A stretch of 64,000 nucleotides of DNA, from the NCBI GenBank assembly GCA_022425325.1, contig JAKMFW010000082.1, positions 1-64,000 on the forward strand, given 5' to 3'. Positions 1-8,707 of this stretch are shown here, one piece after another; within the stretch, counting starts at the first letter, position 1, and the number at the start of each line of letters is the position of its first letter. Below the pieces are notes generated by a model, which saw only the letters and a program-made list of their open reading frames with translations, had not been told where the DNA came from and ran no database searches. Source of the DNA: Acidimicrobiales bacterium (GTDB taxonomy: Bacteria > Actinomycetota > Acidimicrobiia > Acidimicrobiales > Aldehydirespiratoraceae). The position numbers were made by a program, and so were the translations under genes.

Positions 1-1631
1 GGCTGACCGACGACCACGCTCTCTTCGATCTCGGCCATCGTGTCGACCCGCCGGTAGATCTCGGCCGTCCCGATCCGCACACCGCCCGGGTTGAGGGTCG
101 CATCGGAACGGCCCGAAATCACGTACCCGCCGGCCTCGCTTGTCGAGATGAAATCTCCGTGGTGCCACAGGCCCTCGAACCGATCGAAGTAGGCGGCGTC
201 GTAGCGGGTGTGATCGGGATCGTTCCAAAAACGCAACGGCATCGACGGGAACGGAATGCGACATACCAACTCCCCCTCGACCCCGACTGGAACCGATGCT
301 CCATCGCTATCGACGACGTCGACGGCAAGGCCGAGCGCGGGCACCTGGATCTCCCCGGCGTGCACCGGCAACATCGGGTTACCGATCACCAGACAGCCAC
401 AGAGATCGGTACCCCCGGAGATCGACGCCAGGTGAAGATCGGACTTGATCGCGTCGTACACGAACCGGAAGCCCTCGGGCGACAGTGTCGAACCGGTCGA
501 TGCCAACGTGCGGACCGTGCCGAGATCATGGGTGTCGACCGGCCGAATTCCGGCGTTCGCGCACGCGTCGAGAAACTTCGCCGACGTGCCGAAGAAGGTC
601 ACCCCGACCTCGTCGGCAAGATCGAAGAGCCGGCTCGCATTCGGGTACGTCGGCGCGCCGTCGAACAGCACCAGCGTCGCTCCGGTCGCAAGCGCGGACG
701 CAAGCCAGTTCCACATCATCCAGCCCGCGGTCGTGAAGTAGAACACCCGGTCGCCGGGGCCGAGATCGGAATGGAAAACGTGTTCGGTCAGGTGCTTCAG
801 CAGCACACCACCGGCGCGGTGCACGATGCACTTGGGCTTGCCGGTGGTGCCCGACGAGAACAGCACGTACCACGGGTGATCGAACGGCAACGGCACGAAC
901 GTGATCGGCGTCGACTCGACTGCGTCGAGCCAGCCGGGCTCGACGACGATCGATGCACGAAGGGATGGGAGCGCCGCGACGATCTCGTCGAGACGACCCG
1001 CGCAGTCGTGGCGCTTGCCGTTGTAGGCGTAGTCCTGAACCGAGAACAGCACGGTCGGCTCGATCTGCCCGAAGCGATCGATCACACCATCGGTCCCGAA
1101 GTCCGGTGACGTGCTCGCGAAGACCGCCCCGAGGCCGGCGCATGCGAGCATCACCGCAGAGGTCTCCGGCCGGTTCGGCAGCCACGCGACGACCCGGTCA
1201 CCGACCCCGACGCCCGCATCGCGCAGCAACACCTGGATCCGACCGACCATGTCGTGGAGTTCGGCACGGGTCACATCGACCGCCTCGCCGTCTTCCCCTC
1301 GGAACACGATCGCGAGTTCGTCAGACGGCTCACGAAGCAGGTTCTCGGCCACGTTCAGCGTGGCGTCCGGAAGGAAGCGGTGATCACGCAACCGCGTCCC
1401 GGGTTCGTGCAACCGCTTCCCCCGGTCACCGATCACGCCGAGTTCATCCCAGACCATCGCCCAGAACTCGCCCGGATGCTCCGTCGACCAGGCGTGCAGC
1501 GTCGAATAGTCCTCCGCCGGAGCGCCCCCGAACACCAGACCGTGCTCAGCCGCGCAACGAGCGAAGAGTCGATGGAGATTCGCACCGGCGATCCGATCGG
1601 CATCCGGTGTCCACAAGGGCGCAAACGTCAT
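1..1631 (-). CDS. acetoacetyl-CoA synthetase (acetoacetate-CoA ligase), 3' end cut by window edge
   Basis: The minus frame is open from an ATG at 1631 to the left edge (about 543 codons of a family usually near 650), so the ORF track misses it. It is an ANL-superfamily adenylating enzyme. An N-terminal ACS-type cap ([12 protein letters not shown]) is followed by the P-loop [14 protein letters not shown] at about residues 258-271 and the later [20 protein letters not shown] region. The segment [18 protein letters not shown] is typical of acetoacetyl-CoA synthetases, which activate acetoacetate with ATP and CoA. No Shine-Dalgarno is visible. A TAGTGT hexamer (complement of 1639-1644) lies 7 nt before the ATG, suggesting a leaderless mRNA. 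The gene is divergent from the acyltransferase, with only 23 bp between starts. A related acyl-CoA synthetase is the main alternative. Confidence 0.88.
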   Translation of the reverse strand, partial: MTFAPLWTPDADRIAGANLHRLFARCAAEHGLVFGGAPAEDYSTLHAWSTEHPGEFWAMVWDELGVIGDRGKRLHEPGTRLRDHRFLPDATLNVAENLLREPSDELAIVFRGEDGEAVDVTRAELHDMVGRIQVLLRDAGVGVGDRVVAWLPNRPETSAVMLACAGLGAVFASTSPDFGTDGVIDRFGQIEPTVLFSVQDYAYNGKRHDCAGRLDEIVAALPSLRASIVVEPGWLDAVESTPITFVPLPFDHPWYVLFSSGTTGKPKCIVHRAGGVLLKHLTEHVFHSDLGPGDRVFYFTTAGWMMWNWLASALATGATLVLFDGAPTYPNASRLFDLADEVGVTFFGTSAKFLDACANAGIRPVDTHDLGTVRTLASTGSTLSPEGFRFVYDAIKSDLHLASISGGTDLCGCLVIGNPMLPVHAGEIQVPALGLAVDVVDSDGASVPVGVEGELVCRIPFPSMPLRFWNDPDHTRYDAAYFDRFEGLWHHGDFISTSEAGGYVISGRSDATLNPGGVRIGTAEIYRRVDTMAEIEESVVVGQ

Positions 1632-1638
1632 GTCCGCC

Positions 1639-1648
1639 ACACTACGGT
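1639..1648. promoter_or_regulatory. overlapping divergent -10 elements
   Basis: The sequence ACACTACGGT holds TAGTGT on the minus strand (1644-1639), 7 nt from the ligase ATG, and TACGGT on the plus strand (1643-1648), 6 nt from the acyltransferase GTG. The two hexamers share one TA step. Both genes would start at or near their start codons. This is inferred from motif and spacing only. Confidence 0.5.
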
Positions 1649-1654
1649 CTCGGC

Positions 1655-2680
1655 GTGGCCAGCCTCCCCAGACCACTCGTTCGTCGACCGACCACGATCG
1701 GCGCCGCGACGCTGCTCGCGCTCGGCTTGGCCGTCCTCACCCCGATCACCATCCCGCTGCTCTACCTCGTCGATCTCATCACCGGTTCGTTCCAGGGGCG
1801 TCGGGTGCGGACCTACCTGCTGATCACGGCCACCCTGTGGACCGAACTCGTCGGCGTCATCGGCGCCACGGCACTCACCGTCTGGTTCCTCAACGGTCGA
1901 CGGAACCCCGATGGCTGGCTGTCGGCGAACTACCGACTCGAGTTCTGGTGGTGCAAGCGCCATGTGACCAACCTTGGCGCATTCGCCGGCGTCTCGATCA
2001 CGATGCCGGATCCATCGCCGCTCACCGGTGGCCGCAGCATCATGGTCGCCCGCCACTCCAGCCACATCGACGCCATCGTTCCCTTGCTCGTGCTCGAGGA
2101 CGCCGACCGACTCGCCCGCTACACCCTCAAGGAAGACCTCAAGTGGGCCCCGGCAATGGATCTCGTCGGCGACCGCACACCGAACGTGTGGATCAACCGG
2201 TCCACACCGAGTTCGGAAATGTTCCAGCAGATCGAGCAACTCGCCGCCGAGATGCCCGACAACAGCACGTGTGTGATCTTCCCCGAGGGAACCTTCCGCA
2301 CACCGGAGCGTCACGAGGCAGCAATCGAACGGCTTCGATCCAGCCGCGACGATCTCGCCGACAAGGCGAACGGACTCCGCTACGTCCTCCCGCCCCGGCC
2401 AGCAGGAACACTTGCCTTGATGCGTGGTGCCCCCGACGCCGACATCATCGTGTTGGCGAATGTCGGTGTCGAGGGCAGGAGTTCCATCAAGGAAATCATC
2501 GCCACGATCACCGACAAGCGACCCATTGAGGTCCATGCCGTCCGCCATCCGCGATCGACCGTCCCGACCGACGACGATGAGATCAACGCATGGCTGATCG
2601 AGCGCTGGATCGAGATGGACGACTGGATCCACCATCACGTTCTTGCACGCACCACTGCGCCGGAGGAAACCGAGCGATGA
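1655..2680 (+). CDS. 1-acylglycerol-3-phosphate acyltransferase-like membrane protein
   Basis: A 341-residue PlsC-type acyltransferase that probably transfers an acyl chain to a glycerolipid at the inner membrane. Two hydrophobic segments (about residues 14-43 and 54-79) precede the catalytic HSSHID motif (134-139) and a later FPEGTFRT block that contacts the acceptor phosphate. The ORF track starts this frame at 953, but the part before 1655 is antisense to the ligase gene and has no family resemblance. The GTG at 1655 is chosen because TACGGT lies 6 nt upstream. The stop overlaps the next ATG (ATGA), so translation is probably coupled to the phosphatase gene. Acyl donor and acceptor cannot be told from sequence. 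Confidence 0.8.
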   Translation: MASLPRPLVRRPTTIGAATLLALGLAVLTPITIPLLYLVDLITGSFQGRRVRTYLLITATLWTELVGVIGATALTVWFLNGRRNPDGWLSANYRLEFWWCKRHVTNLGAFAGVSITMPDPSPLTGGRSIMVARHSSHIDAIVPLLVLEDADRLARYTLKEDLKWAPAMDLVGDRTPNVWINRSTPSSEMFQQIEQLAAEMPDNSTCVIFPEGTFRTPERHEAAIERLRSSRDDLADKANGLRYVLPPRPAGTLALMRGAPDADIIVLANVGVEGRSSIKEIIATITDKRPIEVHAVRHPRSTVPTDDDEINAWLIERWIEMDDWIHHHVLARTTAPEETER

Positions 2681-3453
2681 GCAACCCCACCGCCGATCCG
2701 GCCGATCTTGCGTTCGCAATCGAACTCGCCGAGGACGCCGGCGCCAGCACGCTCGCGTGGTTCCAGAGCGCCACACTGGCCGTGGAACACAAGGGGGATG
2801 GTTCGCCGGTGACCGCCGCCGACCTCGCCGCTGAAGCACGCGTCCGAGAGCGGCTTGCCGCGACGCATCCCGGTGACGGGATCATCGGCGAGGAGGACGA
2901 CGACGTCGAGGGCAGTACCGGGCGGCGGTGGGTCGTCGACCCGATCGACGGCACGAAAGCCTTCACGAAGGGCGTGCCGCTGTACGCCACCCTGATCGCG
3001 CTTATCGACGACCACGGGCCGGCCGTCGGCGTGATCCACCTCCCCGCCCTCGGCGAAACCATTGCCGCAGGCCGGGGACTCGGCTGCACCTTCAACGGCG
3101 CGCCGTGCCGCGTGTCGGGACACGACACGCTCGACGGTGCGTACGCCACCACCAGCGGCTTCGGGTACTGGCCCTCGACGGCACTGCAGCGGGTACTCGA
3201 CAGCGACGTCGTCTTTCGAACGTGGGGCGACGCCTACGGCTACGCCCTGGTCGCCACCGGCCGAGCCGAGGCGATGATCGATCCCCTCGCCAACCCATGG
3301 GACATCGCCCCGATGGCCGTGATCATCCCTGAGGCAGGTGGACGCTTCTCCAACTTCGACGGCGTTGAACGACCCGACTCGTGGAACCGCAACAGCGGCG
3401 TCGCGACGAACGGCATACTCCACGACGACCTCATCGGGCTCTTCACCGATTGA
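2677..3453 (+). CDS. inositol monophosphatase-family phosphatase, histidinol-phosphatase (HisN)-like
   Basis: A 258-residue Mg-dependent phosphatase. The signature residues are present: GEED at 71-74, DPIDGT at 88-93 and PWDIAP around 207-212, the metal-binding set of the IMPase fold. The sequences GDGSPVTAADLAAE and the RAEAMIDP stretch resemble HisN, which hydrolyses histidinol phosphate in histidine synthesis. An inositol-1-phosphatase or other sugar phosphatase remains possible. The ATG overlaps the acyltransferase stop by 4 nt. The track start at 2590 is an upstream extension inside that gene. The gene converges on the DUF3105 gene with about 15 bp between them and no clear terminator. 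Confidence 0.82.
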   Translation: MSNPTADPADLAFAIELAEDAGASTLAWFQSATLAVEHKGDGSPVTAADLAAEARVRERLAATHPGDGIIGEEDDDVEGSTGRRWVVDPIDGTKAFTKGVPLYATLIALIDDHGPAVGVIHLPALGETIAAGRGLGCTFNGAPCRVSGHDTLDGAYATTSGFGYWPSTALQRVLDSDVVFRTWGDAYGYALVATGRAEAMIDPLANPWDIAPMAVIIPEAGGRFSNFDGVERPDSWNRNSGVATNGILHDDLIGLFTD

Positions 3454-3468
3454 GTGGGGTGCCCTCGC

Positions 3469-4101
3469 TCAGTTGTCCATGAAGAACGCTTCGGCATCGG
3501 CAAACCCACGATCGGGATCCTCCGGCGCAACACCGATTGCATTCGCGCACGACACACCGGCTTCCGGCGCCGTCTCGGACACTCGACCGAGTTGACGATC
3601 GAAGAACTCGGTGACCGCCGGATCGGCCATCGACATCACCGCAAGCTGACGTTGCCAGGCGGTGAGGACAATTGGGTGCTTCAGGCCCGGATACGGCGCA
3701 GCGAGAACATGGCCGTCGAGGTCGACGGTCGCAGCGATCGTGTCCCGGGTGGCTGCGTCGACGTTGGGGTCATAGGCGATCCAGATCGCCCCGTGCTCGA
3801 GTGAGTGGACCGCGGTCTCGTCGCGGATCGGCTCGGTGTAGAAGCCACAGTTCTGCCAGGTCGGAAAGTGGTCCCCACTCGCAGGCGGCCTCATTTCGTA
3901 GGCAACCTCACACAGCACATGCGTCGCGCCGAAATCCTCCAGTTCGAGGATCACCCCGACCTCGATTTCGGCCGGATCGCGCCGATCGACCGGCGGGCAC
4001 TCACCATCGGCGTCGGCTAGCGGCGCCTCGGCTGGCCGAAGCCCACAGCCTGAGACGAAGACGGCGACGACGGCGGTCAGAACGGCGAGGTGGCGGCCCA
4101 T
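3469..4101 (-). CDS. DUF3105 family lipoprotein
   Basis: About 210 residues. The N-terminus MGRHLAVLTAVVAVFVSGC is a signal peptide with a lipobox (VSGC), so export and lipid anchoring are likely. The body carries the DUF3105 hallmarks RPPASGDHFPTWQNCGFY and VHSLEHGAIWIAY. No biochemical function is established for the family. The ATG at 4101 (Met13 of the track ORF) is preferred because it gives a compact signal peptide. TAGGGT lies 10 nt upstream, somewhat farther than at other genes here. The gene lies downstream of the FliA-like sigma gene on the same strand. Confidence 0.75.
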   Translation of the reverse strand: MGRHLAVLTAVVAVFVSGCGLRPAEAPLADADGECPPVDRRDPAEIEVGVILELEDFGATHVLCEVAYEMRPPASGDHFPTWQNCGFYTEPIRDETAVHSLEHGAIWIAYDPNVDAATRDTIAATVDLDGHVLAAPYPGLKHPIVLTAWQRQLAVMSMADPAVTEFFDRQLGRVSETAPEAGVSCANAIGVAPEDPDRGFADAEAFFMDN

Positions 4102-4182
4102 ACGGACCGCCACCCTACCCAATGGGGGTGCGGCCACTACGACGTGTGAAGAACACCGCCCACGGCAAAAGGGGGTGCTTGG

Positions 4183-5133
4183 TCACGTCATCCGAGCTGT
4201 GAGCGCCGGTGCATCCGATTCGATCAGGTTGATCTCCTCCATGCGGTCAGCGAACGCTGACGCCGTCGCAATTTCCTCAGCGAACGTGGCCTTGCGACGT
4301 GCAACTCGACCGCTGCCCCCGGAGGGATCGGACAGCTCGCTCGTGTACTGGGCGTCGATGCCTTCCCGCAGCATCAACAGCGCCTCGCTTCGGAGCTGGG
4401 AGATGCGACTGACCGTCACCCCGAGGAAGTCGGCGAGCTCCTGCGATGTTCGCCCTTCGAGGAACGAGCCGACCACGACGAGACGGTGACGATCAGGCAG
4501 GAGACGGATGGCGTCGCGCAGGTAACTGTGGAGTTCGCGCAGCTCGAGCTCGGCGGAAGGTTCGATCGAGTCGTCATCGGCGAGCAGGTCGACCAGCGTG
4601 AGATCCTTCTCGCCCTCGTGTGGCGTCGCGTGTTCGAGATTGAGCACGACACTGCGGAACCTCCGGTGCTGCAGTTGGTCGAGTTCATCTCGGCGCATAT
4701 CGAGGGCCTCGGCCACTTCGTTACTGTCGGGCGTCCGACCCAACTCGGCAGCCAGGTGCTGCTCGGCCTGCTCAAGTTGACGAGCGAGCGTTCGTACGGA
4801 TCGAGGAGCCCAGTCGGCGGCGCGGACGGCGTCGAGGATGGCGCCTCGAATGCGCTGCGCAGCAAAGCGCTCGAACGGTACGCCACGAGCCGCGTCGTAC
4901 CGACGGGCCGCCTCGACCAGGCCGAGTGCGCCAGCACGAGCGAGCTCGTCACGGTCGACGTGGCGGGGAAACTGCACGGCCACCTGGAAAACGACGTGTT
5001 TCACGAGGGGGAGGTGCTCCTCGATCAACGTCGCCAGCTCGACATCCATCGAGCCCACACCCTGGCTGGGTAGCACCTGCGTTCGGTGGGCTCGGATGCG
5101 TCGTCTCCGATCGTCGTTGTCGCTCTGGTTCAT
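4183..5133 (-). CDS. FliA/WhiG-type RNA polymerase sigma factor (sigma-70 family)
   Basis: A 316-residue sigma factor beginning MNQSDNDD (a later start at MDVELATL, 5049, is possible). Region 2 (about 35-110) contains DRDELARAGALGLVEAARRY and RIRGAILDAVRAADWAPRSV, wording characteristic of the FliA/WhiG/SigF group 3 branch. Region 3 spans about 115-180. Region 4 (about 200-257) ends in the helix-turn-helix LADFLGVTVSRISQLRSEAL. A 60-residue tail after region 4 is unusual and resembles nothing I know. Such factors direct motility, sporulation or stress regulons. No flagellar or anti-sigma gene is adjacent, so the regulon is unknown. The track's 523-aa version carries 207 spurious upstream residues. 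Confidence 0.85.
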   Translation of the reverse strand: MNQSDNDDRRRRIRAHRTQVLPSQGVGSMDVELATLIEEHLPLVKHVVFQVAVQFPRHVDRDELARAGALGLVEAARRYDAARGVPFERFAAQRIRGAILDAVRAADWAPRSVRTLARQLEQAEQHLAAELGRTPDSNEVAEALDMRRDELDQLQHRRFRSVVLNLEHATPHEGEKDLTLVDLLADDDSIEPSAELELRELHSYLRDAIRLLPDRHRLVVVGSFLEGRTSQELADFLGVTVSRISQLRSEALLMLREGIDAQYTSELSDPSGGSGRVARRKATFAEEIATASAFADRMEEINLIESDAPALTARMT

Positions 5134-5228
5134 CGCCCCAGAGGCCTCTCGATTGCCATACGAGGGGTTTCGGCAGAGTCGACGACGACCTTGAGCGATT
5201 CTGCGAGATTTCCTCCCCGTCGCCCACA

Positions 5229-5245
5229 CCAACGCCGTGCGTTGG
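5229..5245 (-). terminator. possible stem-loop after the oxidoreductase gene
   Basis: CCAACGC-CGT-GCGTTGG is a perfect 7-bp stem in the 149-bp gap between the oxidoreductase stop and the sigma start. There is no T-tract after it, so it is only a weak candidate for a terminator or pause site. The rest of the gap should hold the sigma promoter, but no clear motif was seen. Confidence 0.3.
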
Positions 5246-5282
5246 CGTTTCAGCAAGGCTGACGATCGACCTCGCTGGCTCC

Positions 5283-6275
5283 TCAGACGAAGGTCGAGAT
5301 GCCCTCGAAGCGAACCGGCTTCACACCCCGATCGGCGAGCGTAGTGAGCAGACCCACGGTGTCGGCATGACCAGCAAGGCCTCGAGCACCGGTCACAAGA
5401 TCGTTCGCAAGGACATGCATCGTCGCGGCCGCAGCCACCGCACCAGCCGCCACGGCCGGCCGTTCGATCGCTCCGTACACCGACACGCGACGCTCGACCC
5501 CAACCCGCCCACGCAACTCGACGCGGATAGCGCCGATGCCTCCTTCGGCGTGCGGGGGCCGCAGCATCGGGAGCGGTGCGGTGAGACGGTCTCGTCGCGT
5601 GGCTGCCTGACGAGCGGTGACGCGTTGGACCCCGTCGAACTCTGGCACCAACAACAGGGCATCCGGGAGCGCAGCCCGGTAGCAATCTCGACCACCGACC
5701 GGATCCGGAAACCAGGCGAGTTCCCGTCCTGACCCACCGGCCCGACGCATCCATCGACCGTCGCGCCAGTCGATACCGGTTGAACTCAAGGCTCGGTGAT
5801 GCTGTCGGGCGCAGGCCGGGCCGCCGGTGCCGACCTTCGCAACATGAATCTCCTCGACCTCATCGAATTCACGAGCACCATGCCGGGCGAGGACACAACT
5901 GAGACCGGGCATGAATCCGGCGCCCACGACAACCGGAACGCGACGAGAGCGGGCTTCGTCATCAAGTTCAAGCAGACGGCGGACCTCGGATGTCTGATTG
6001 GAGGTCGTGACCGCGGCGATGCCCTCACGCATCGCCCGACGAGCGACATCGAGTTGCGTACCGGGCGGCGTGGCAATGACGACCACGGCTGGGTCGTCGC
6101 TGATCCGGCGGCCATGCCCTGCGACCGCACCGTCGCCGAGATCGTCGACAAGTCGGTCACGTCGTTCGAGGCTGGGATCGCGGATCTCGAGCGTGTCGAC
6201 AGCGCCGCTGGAGCGCAACTGCCGGGCGATCCGAGCACCGGTCGCGCCGGCACCGAAGAGCAAGACCCGAGCCAT
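5283..6275 (-). CDS. saccharopine dehydrogenase-like NAD(P)-binding oxidoreductase
   Basis: A 330-residue protein starting MARVLLFGAGATGARIARQL, an N-terminal Rossmann fold with a dinucleotide-binding glycine motif, followed by VVVIATPPGTQLDVARRAM. It resembles saccharopine dehydrogenase/homospermidine synthase-like proteins of unassigned substrate. The C-terminal half (AALPDALLLVPEF, then alanine-rich helices) is not diagnostic. Translation is probably coupled to the preceding small ORF, whose TGA shares one base with this ATG (TGATG). The track start at 6308 lies inside that small ORF. Function is unknown beyond a likely NAD(P)-dependent redox role. Confidence 0.72.
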   Translation of the reverse strand: MARVLLFGAGATGARIARQLRSSGAVDTLEIRDPSLERRDRLVDDLGDGAVAGHGRRISDDPAVVVIATPPGTQLDVARRAMREGIAAVTTSNQTSEVRRLLELDDEARSRRVPVVVGAGFMPGLSCVLARHGAREFDEVEEIHVAKVGTGGPACARQHHRALSSTGIDWRDGRWMRRAGGSGRELAWFPDPVGGRDCYRAALPDALLLVPEFDGVQRVTARQAATRRDRLTAPLPMLRPPHAEGGIGAIRVELRGRVGVERRVSVYGAIERPAVAAGAVAAAATMHVLANDLVTGARGLAGHADTVGLLTTLADRGVKPVRFEGISTFV

Positions 6276-6427
6276 CAGCGCAAATCGTCGCCGCGAAGCT
6301 CGCGCCATCCGCCGGTCTGAGGTGGGATGCCGCCATGGCCACGAACCCTGATCGCGGCCGCCACGGCAATGCCGGCGCCGATGGCCACGAACGCTCGGCG
6401 GATCAAGGTGATCAGGCCTCCGCCCAC
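6275..6427 (-). CDS. small hydrophobic protein, 50 residues, not in the ORF track
   Basis: The GTG at 6427 is preceded by a good Shine-Dalgarno (CAGGAGGCATC-GTG). It opens a 50-codon frame encoding one transmembrane-like segment (TLIRRAFVAIGAGIAVAAAI) and a polar tail ending in GWRELRGDDLR. Its stop codon overlaps the ATG of the oxidoreductase by one base, the classic arrangement of coupled genes. I do not recognise a family. The ribosome site, hydrophobic segment and overlap make it more likely real than chance. Alternatively it could be a leader ORF that only serves translation of the next gene. Confidence 0.55.
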   Translation of the reverse strand: MGGGLITLIRRAFVAIGAGIAVAAAIRVRGHGGIPPQTGGWRELRGDDLR

Positions 6428-6486
6428 GATGCCTCCTGACGCCGTCAGCACGGGTTCACACTCACCGGGTCACGGGGTGTGGTGCG

Positions 6487-6560
<74 letters not shown>

Positions 6561-6575
6561 GTGCGGCCGACAACG

Positions 6576-7424
6576 CTAGCGGTCGTCGTCGCCATTGACG
6601 ACCCCTTCGTCGGGGCCATCGATTTCGGGATCGGCACCCGACTCGGCGTTCGCTGGGGTCGGATGGAGCTCGTCTGTTGCGCTGGACTCCGGAGCAACGT
6701 CTGCGACGGGAGCGCCCTCGCTGGGGGCCGATTCAGCAGCCTCGGCGCTGGGTTCGCTGGCCATCGCGGGAGCAGGTACCACGCCAGGCTGAGGCTGACT
6801 CGTGCCGACGACACGATCTAGCATCCCGCGGCGGGGACGAAGTCGCTTCGGCCGGGGACGAGCGGTCTCTTCCTCGACAACGGTGAACCGGACACCACCA
6901 GTCACGTCGGAGATCAGGTTGAACAACACCGCCATCAAGACGGTGAAGCCCGCACCGGCAACAACCAGCACCAAGCCGCCGATCGCACTGGCACGAAAGA
7001 TCTGATCCGCATTGAACGTGAAGCTCTCGAGCGCGAACAGCTCGGTAACGAAGGTCTCGACATTGTCGACCGTGCCGGAACTGACCGCGAGACTCCACAG
7101 CATCACACCGGCGATCAACAGAATCACCCAGAGACAGAAGTAGAAGATCAGCGCGACTTTGAGCACCGACCACGGCTCGACATGGCGGACGAGTCGACGG
7201 ACCTTGCGGGCACGAAGACGCCCGGCAGTGCGTTTGTCGCGCCACGTCGGCCGAGCGACCGGACGAGGACCGACCGGCGTGAGACCGGCGGGAACACCCT
7301 GCTGCGGCGCACCACCATTCGGTGATGCCGAGGCGGCAGCGGGTGGGGTGTCGGCAGGCAGCACGAACTCTTCGCCGGTGGCGAGCTTGAACATCGCATC
7401 GTCGAGGTCGGGAAGTTCGCTCAT
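6576..7424 (-). CDS. DUF3566 transmembrane protein
   Basis: A 282-residue membrane protein. A proline-rich cytoplasmic N-terminus (1-80) leads to two transmembrane helices (about 87-111 and 148-171) that bracket a conserved extracellular segment (SSGTVDNVETFVTELF). The stretch AVLFNLISDVTGGVRFTVVEEE after the second helix is the DUF3566 hallmark. A long acidic, alanine-rich C-terminal tail follows. The family sits downstream of gyrA in many actinobacteria, and an envelope or division role has been suggested, but its activity is unknown. A TACACT hexamer lies 11 nt before the ATG, which would give only a very short leader. Confidence 0.87.
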   Translation of the reverse strand: MSELPDLDDAMFKLATGEEFVLPADTPPAAASASPNGGAPQQGVPAGLTPVGPRPVARPTWRDKRTAGRLRARKVRRLVRHVEPWSVLKVALIFYFCLWVILLIAGVMLWSLAVSSGTVDNVETFVTELFALESFTFNADQIFRASAIGGLVLVVAGAGFTVLMAVLFNLISDVTGGVRFTVVEEETARPRPKRLRPRRGMLDRVVGTSQPQPGVVPAPAMASEPSAEAAESAPSEGAPVADVAPESSATDELHPTPANAESGADPEIDGPDEGVVNGDDDR

Positions 7425-7465
7425 GAGCAGTCAGCAGTGTACGGGACGCGGGCCGGTCGACCGCT

Positions 7466-8284
7466 TCACCCTCCCCCATCGAGATGGGCGGCCAACTCGT
7501 GACGCCAGTGGTCGAGGTTCTTGTACGTGGCGACGTCGACGGGCAACGCTCGCAGTTCCACCGCAAGCGCCTGATCGATCTCTCCGAGCACCTCACCGAG
7601 TGGCCACCGATGAATACGGACCGTGAACACGAGCGCATCCGAGGTGCGTTCGAGGCGCCGCACGGTCTGTCGCTCGACTCGCAACAGCAGGTCACGGTCC
7701 GGATCGGCGGGAAGCGAGCGAGGGGCCTGGCGATCGTCGGCCTCAAGCCGCAACGCTGCGTCGCCGACCACCGACCAATTCGCCCGCCACGCCAGGCGGC
7801 CCGGTTGGAGACGGTCGAAAAAACGATCGACGGCCGTGGCGATGTCGTCGTAACGCGGCACCGGCTCGTGGATCGCGGCCATCGTGCGGCCGATCTTCTC
7901 GGACGGGCGCCACCGGGTGGGAAAGCACACGACGCCGGCGGTCATGACCCAGGCCCCGTTGCGCCGCTCCATCACGACGAGATCCTCATGAATCCGCCGA
8001 GCCGCCACTTCGAGCGGGTGACCAGCATCGTCGAGCTCCTCCCCCAGCGCCGCCGCGACGAGTTCGCGAACCTCCTCACACGCCGCTTCCGACCCCGGTG
8101 TGGTGACCAACGCGTCGGCGCCGGCAGCGAGGAGGCGTTCTTTCTCTGCGAGGTCGCCAGGAAGATCGTCGGGATCGAACTGCAGCCAGGCATCGCTCGT
8201 GAGCGCTCGCGACGCAACCCGCCACCGGAACGGCTCGGCGTGAAAGAGGGTCGTCGGCACGACCTCGGCGAAAGGCAGGACCAT
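7466..8284 (-). CDS. DUF3445 / heme-dependent oxidative N-demethylase family protein
   Basis: A 272-residue protein with the conserved blocks of DUF3445: DLVVMERRNGAWVMTAGVVC, FPTRWRPSEKIGRTMAAIHE and RANWSVVGDAALR. Members of this family include heme-dependent oxidative N-demethylases acting on methylated amines such as dimethylamine. The substrate here is unknown. It lies between the gyrA region and DUF3566, in a cluster otherwise given to chromosome maintenance, and follows the TadE/G-like gene by about 18 bp on the same strand. No promoter or strong ribosome site could be pinned down. The product has no signal peptide and is probably cytoplasmic. Confidence 0.78.
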   Translation of the reverse strand: MVLPFAEVVPTTLFHAEPFRWRVASRALTSDAWLQFDPDDLPGDLAEKERLLAAGADALVTTPGSEAACEEVRELVAAALGEELDDAGHPLEVAARRIHEDLVVMERRNGAWVMTAGVVCFPTRWRPSEKIGRTMAAIHEPVPRYDDIATAVDRFFDRLQPGRLAWRANWSVVGDAALRLEADDRQAPRSLPADPDRDLLLRVERQTVRRLERTSDALVFTVRIHRWPLGEVLGEIDQALAVELRALPVDVATYKNLDHWRHELAAHLDGGG

Positions 8285-8302
8285 CGCTGCAGTCTGGCCG
8301 CA

Positions 8303-8629
8303 TCACCCCGAACTCCGCACCCACACAGTCGATGCCGACGCCTCGGCCTGAGCCTGGACGTCGCCGACCCGCACCTCGACCCGTACACCGCGCCACGTGT
8401 GCTCGAACGAGAGAAGCTCGGCACCGTTGCGCTCGGCGAGGTCTCTCGCCGCCGGTTCGCCCGCGGCCGCACCCGCCAACGCTGCGGCATCAGCGGCCGT
8501 ACGGGCTCGTGCCGCATCGTCCACCACGATCGCCAGATGCACAGCAACAACGACCAATGTCATTGCCGCCGCCACGACCAGCATCATCCAGGGAAGCGCC
8601 TGGCCCCGATCACATCCGTGGTCCAGCAC
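8303..8629 (-). CDS. TadE/TadG-like secretion-neighbourhood protein
   Basis: A 108-residue protein with a GTG start 8 nt after a strong Shine-Dalgarno (GGAGGAGG). The N-terminus DRGQALPWMMLVVAAAMTLV is a prepilin-like or single-pass membrane segment with the GQALP motif of Tad pilus minor-pilin-like proteins (TadE/G). It is followed by an alanine-rich segment (DDAARARTAADAAALAGAAA) typical of the same group. The family usually accompanies Flp/Tad pilus genes, but none of the tad ATPase or assembly genes are in this window. It is either an orphan or part of a locus lying elsewhere. Confidence 0.65.
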   Translation of the reverse strand: MLDHGCDRGQALPWMMLVVAAAMTLVVVAVHLAIVVDDAARARTAADAAALAGAAAGEPAARDLAERNGAELLSFEHTWRGVRVEVRVGDVQAQAEASASTVWVRSSG

Positions 8630-8707
8630 GGATCAACCTCCTCCGGGACGGGCCCGGTTCGTCACGTTGACGGGGAAGTCGTGCTGAGGGCGGGTTGGAC
8701 CCGAGAA

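Noticed and set aside
159-1109. 316-aa plus-strand ORF at the left edge
   Set aside because: Antisense shadow of the acetoacetyl-CoA synthetase gene, which has clear domain motifs on the minus strand.
5134-5754. 207-residue N-terminal extension of the FliA-like sigma ORF
   Set aside because: It covers the antisense of the oxidoreductase gene and has Arg/Ser-rich shadow composition. The family N-terminus begins near MNQSDNDD or MDVELATL.
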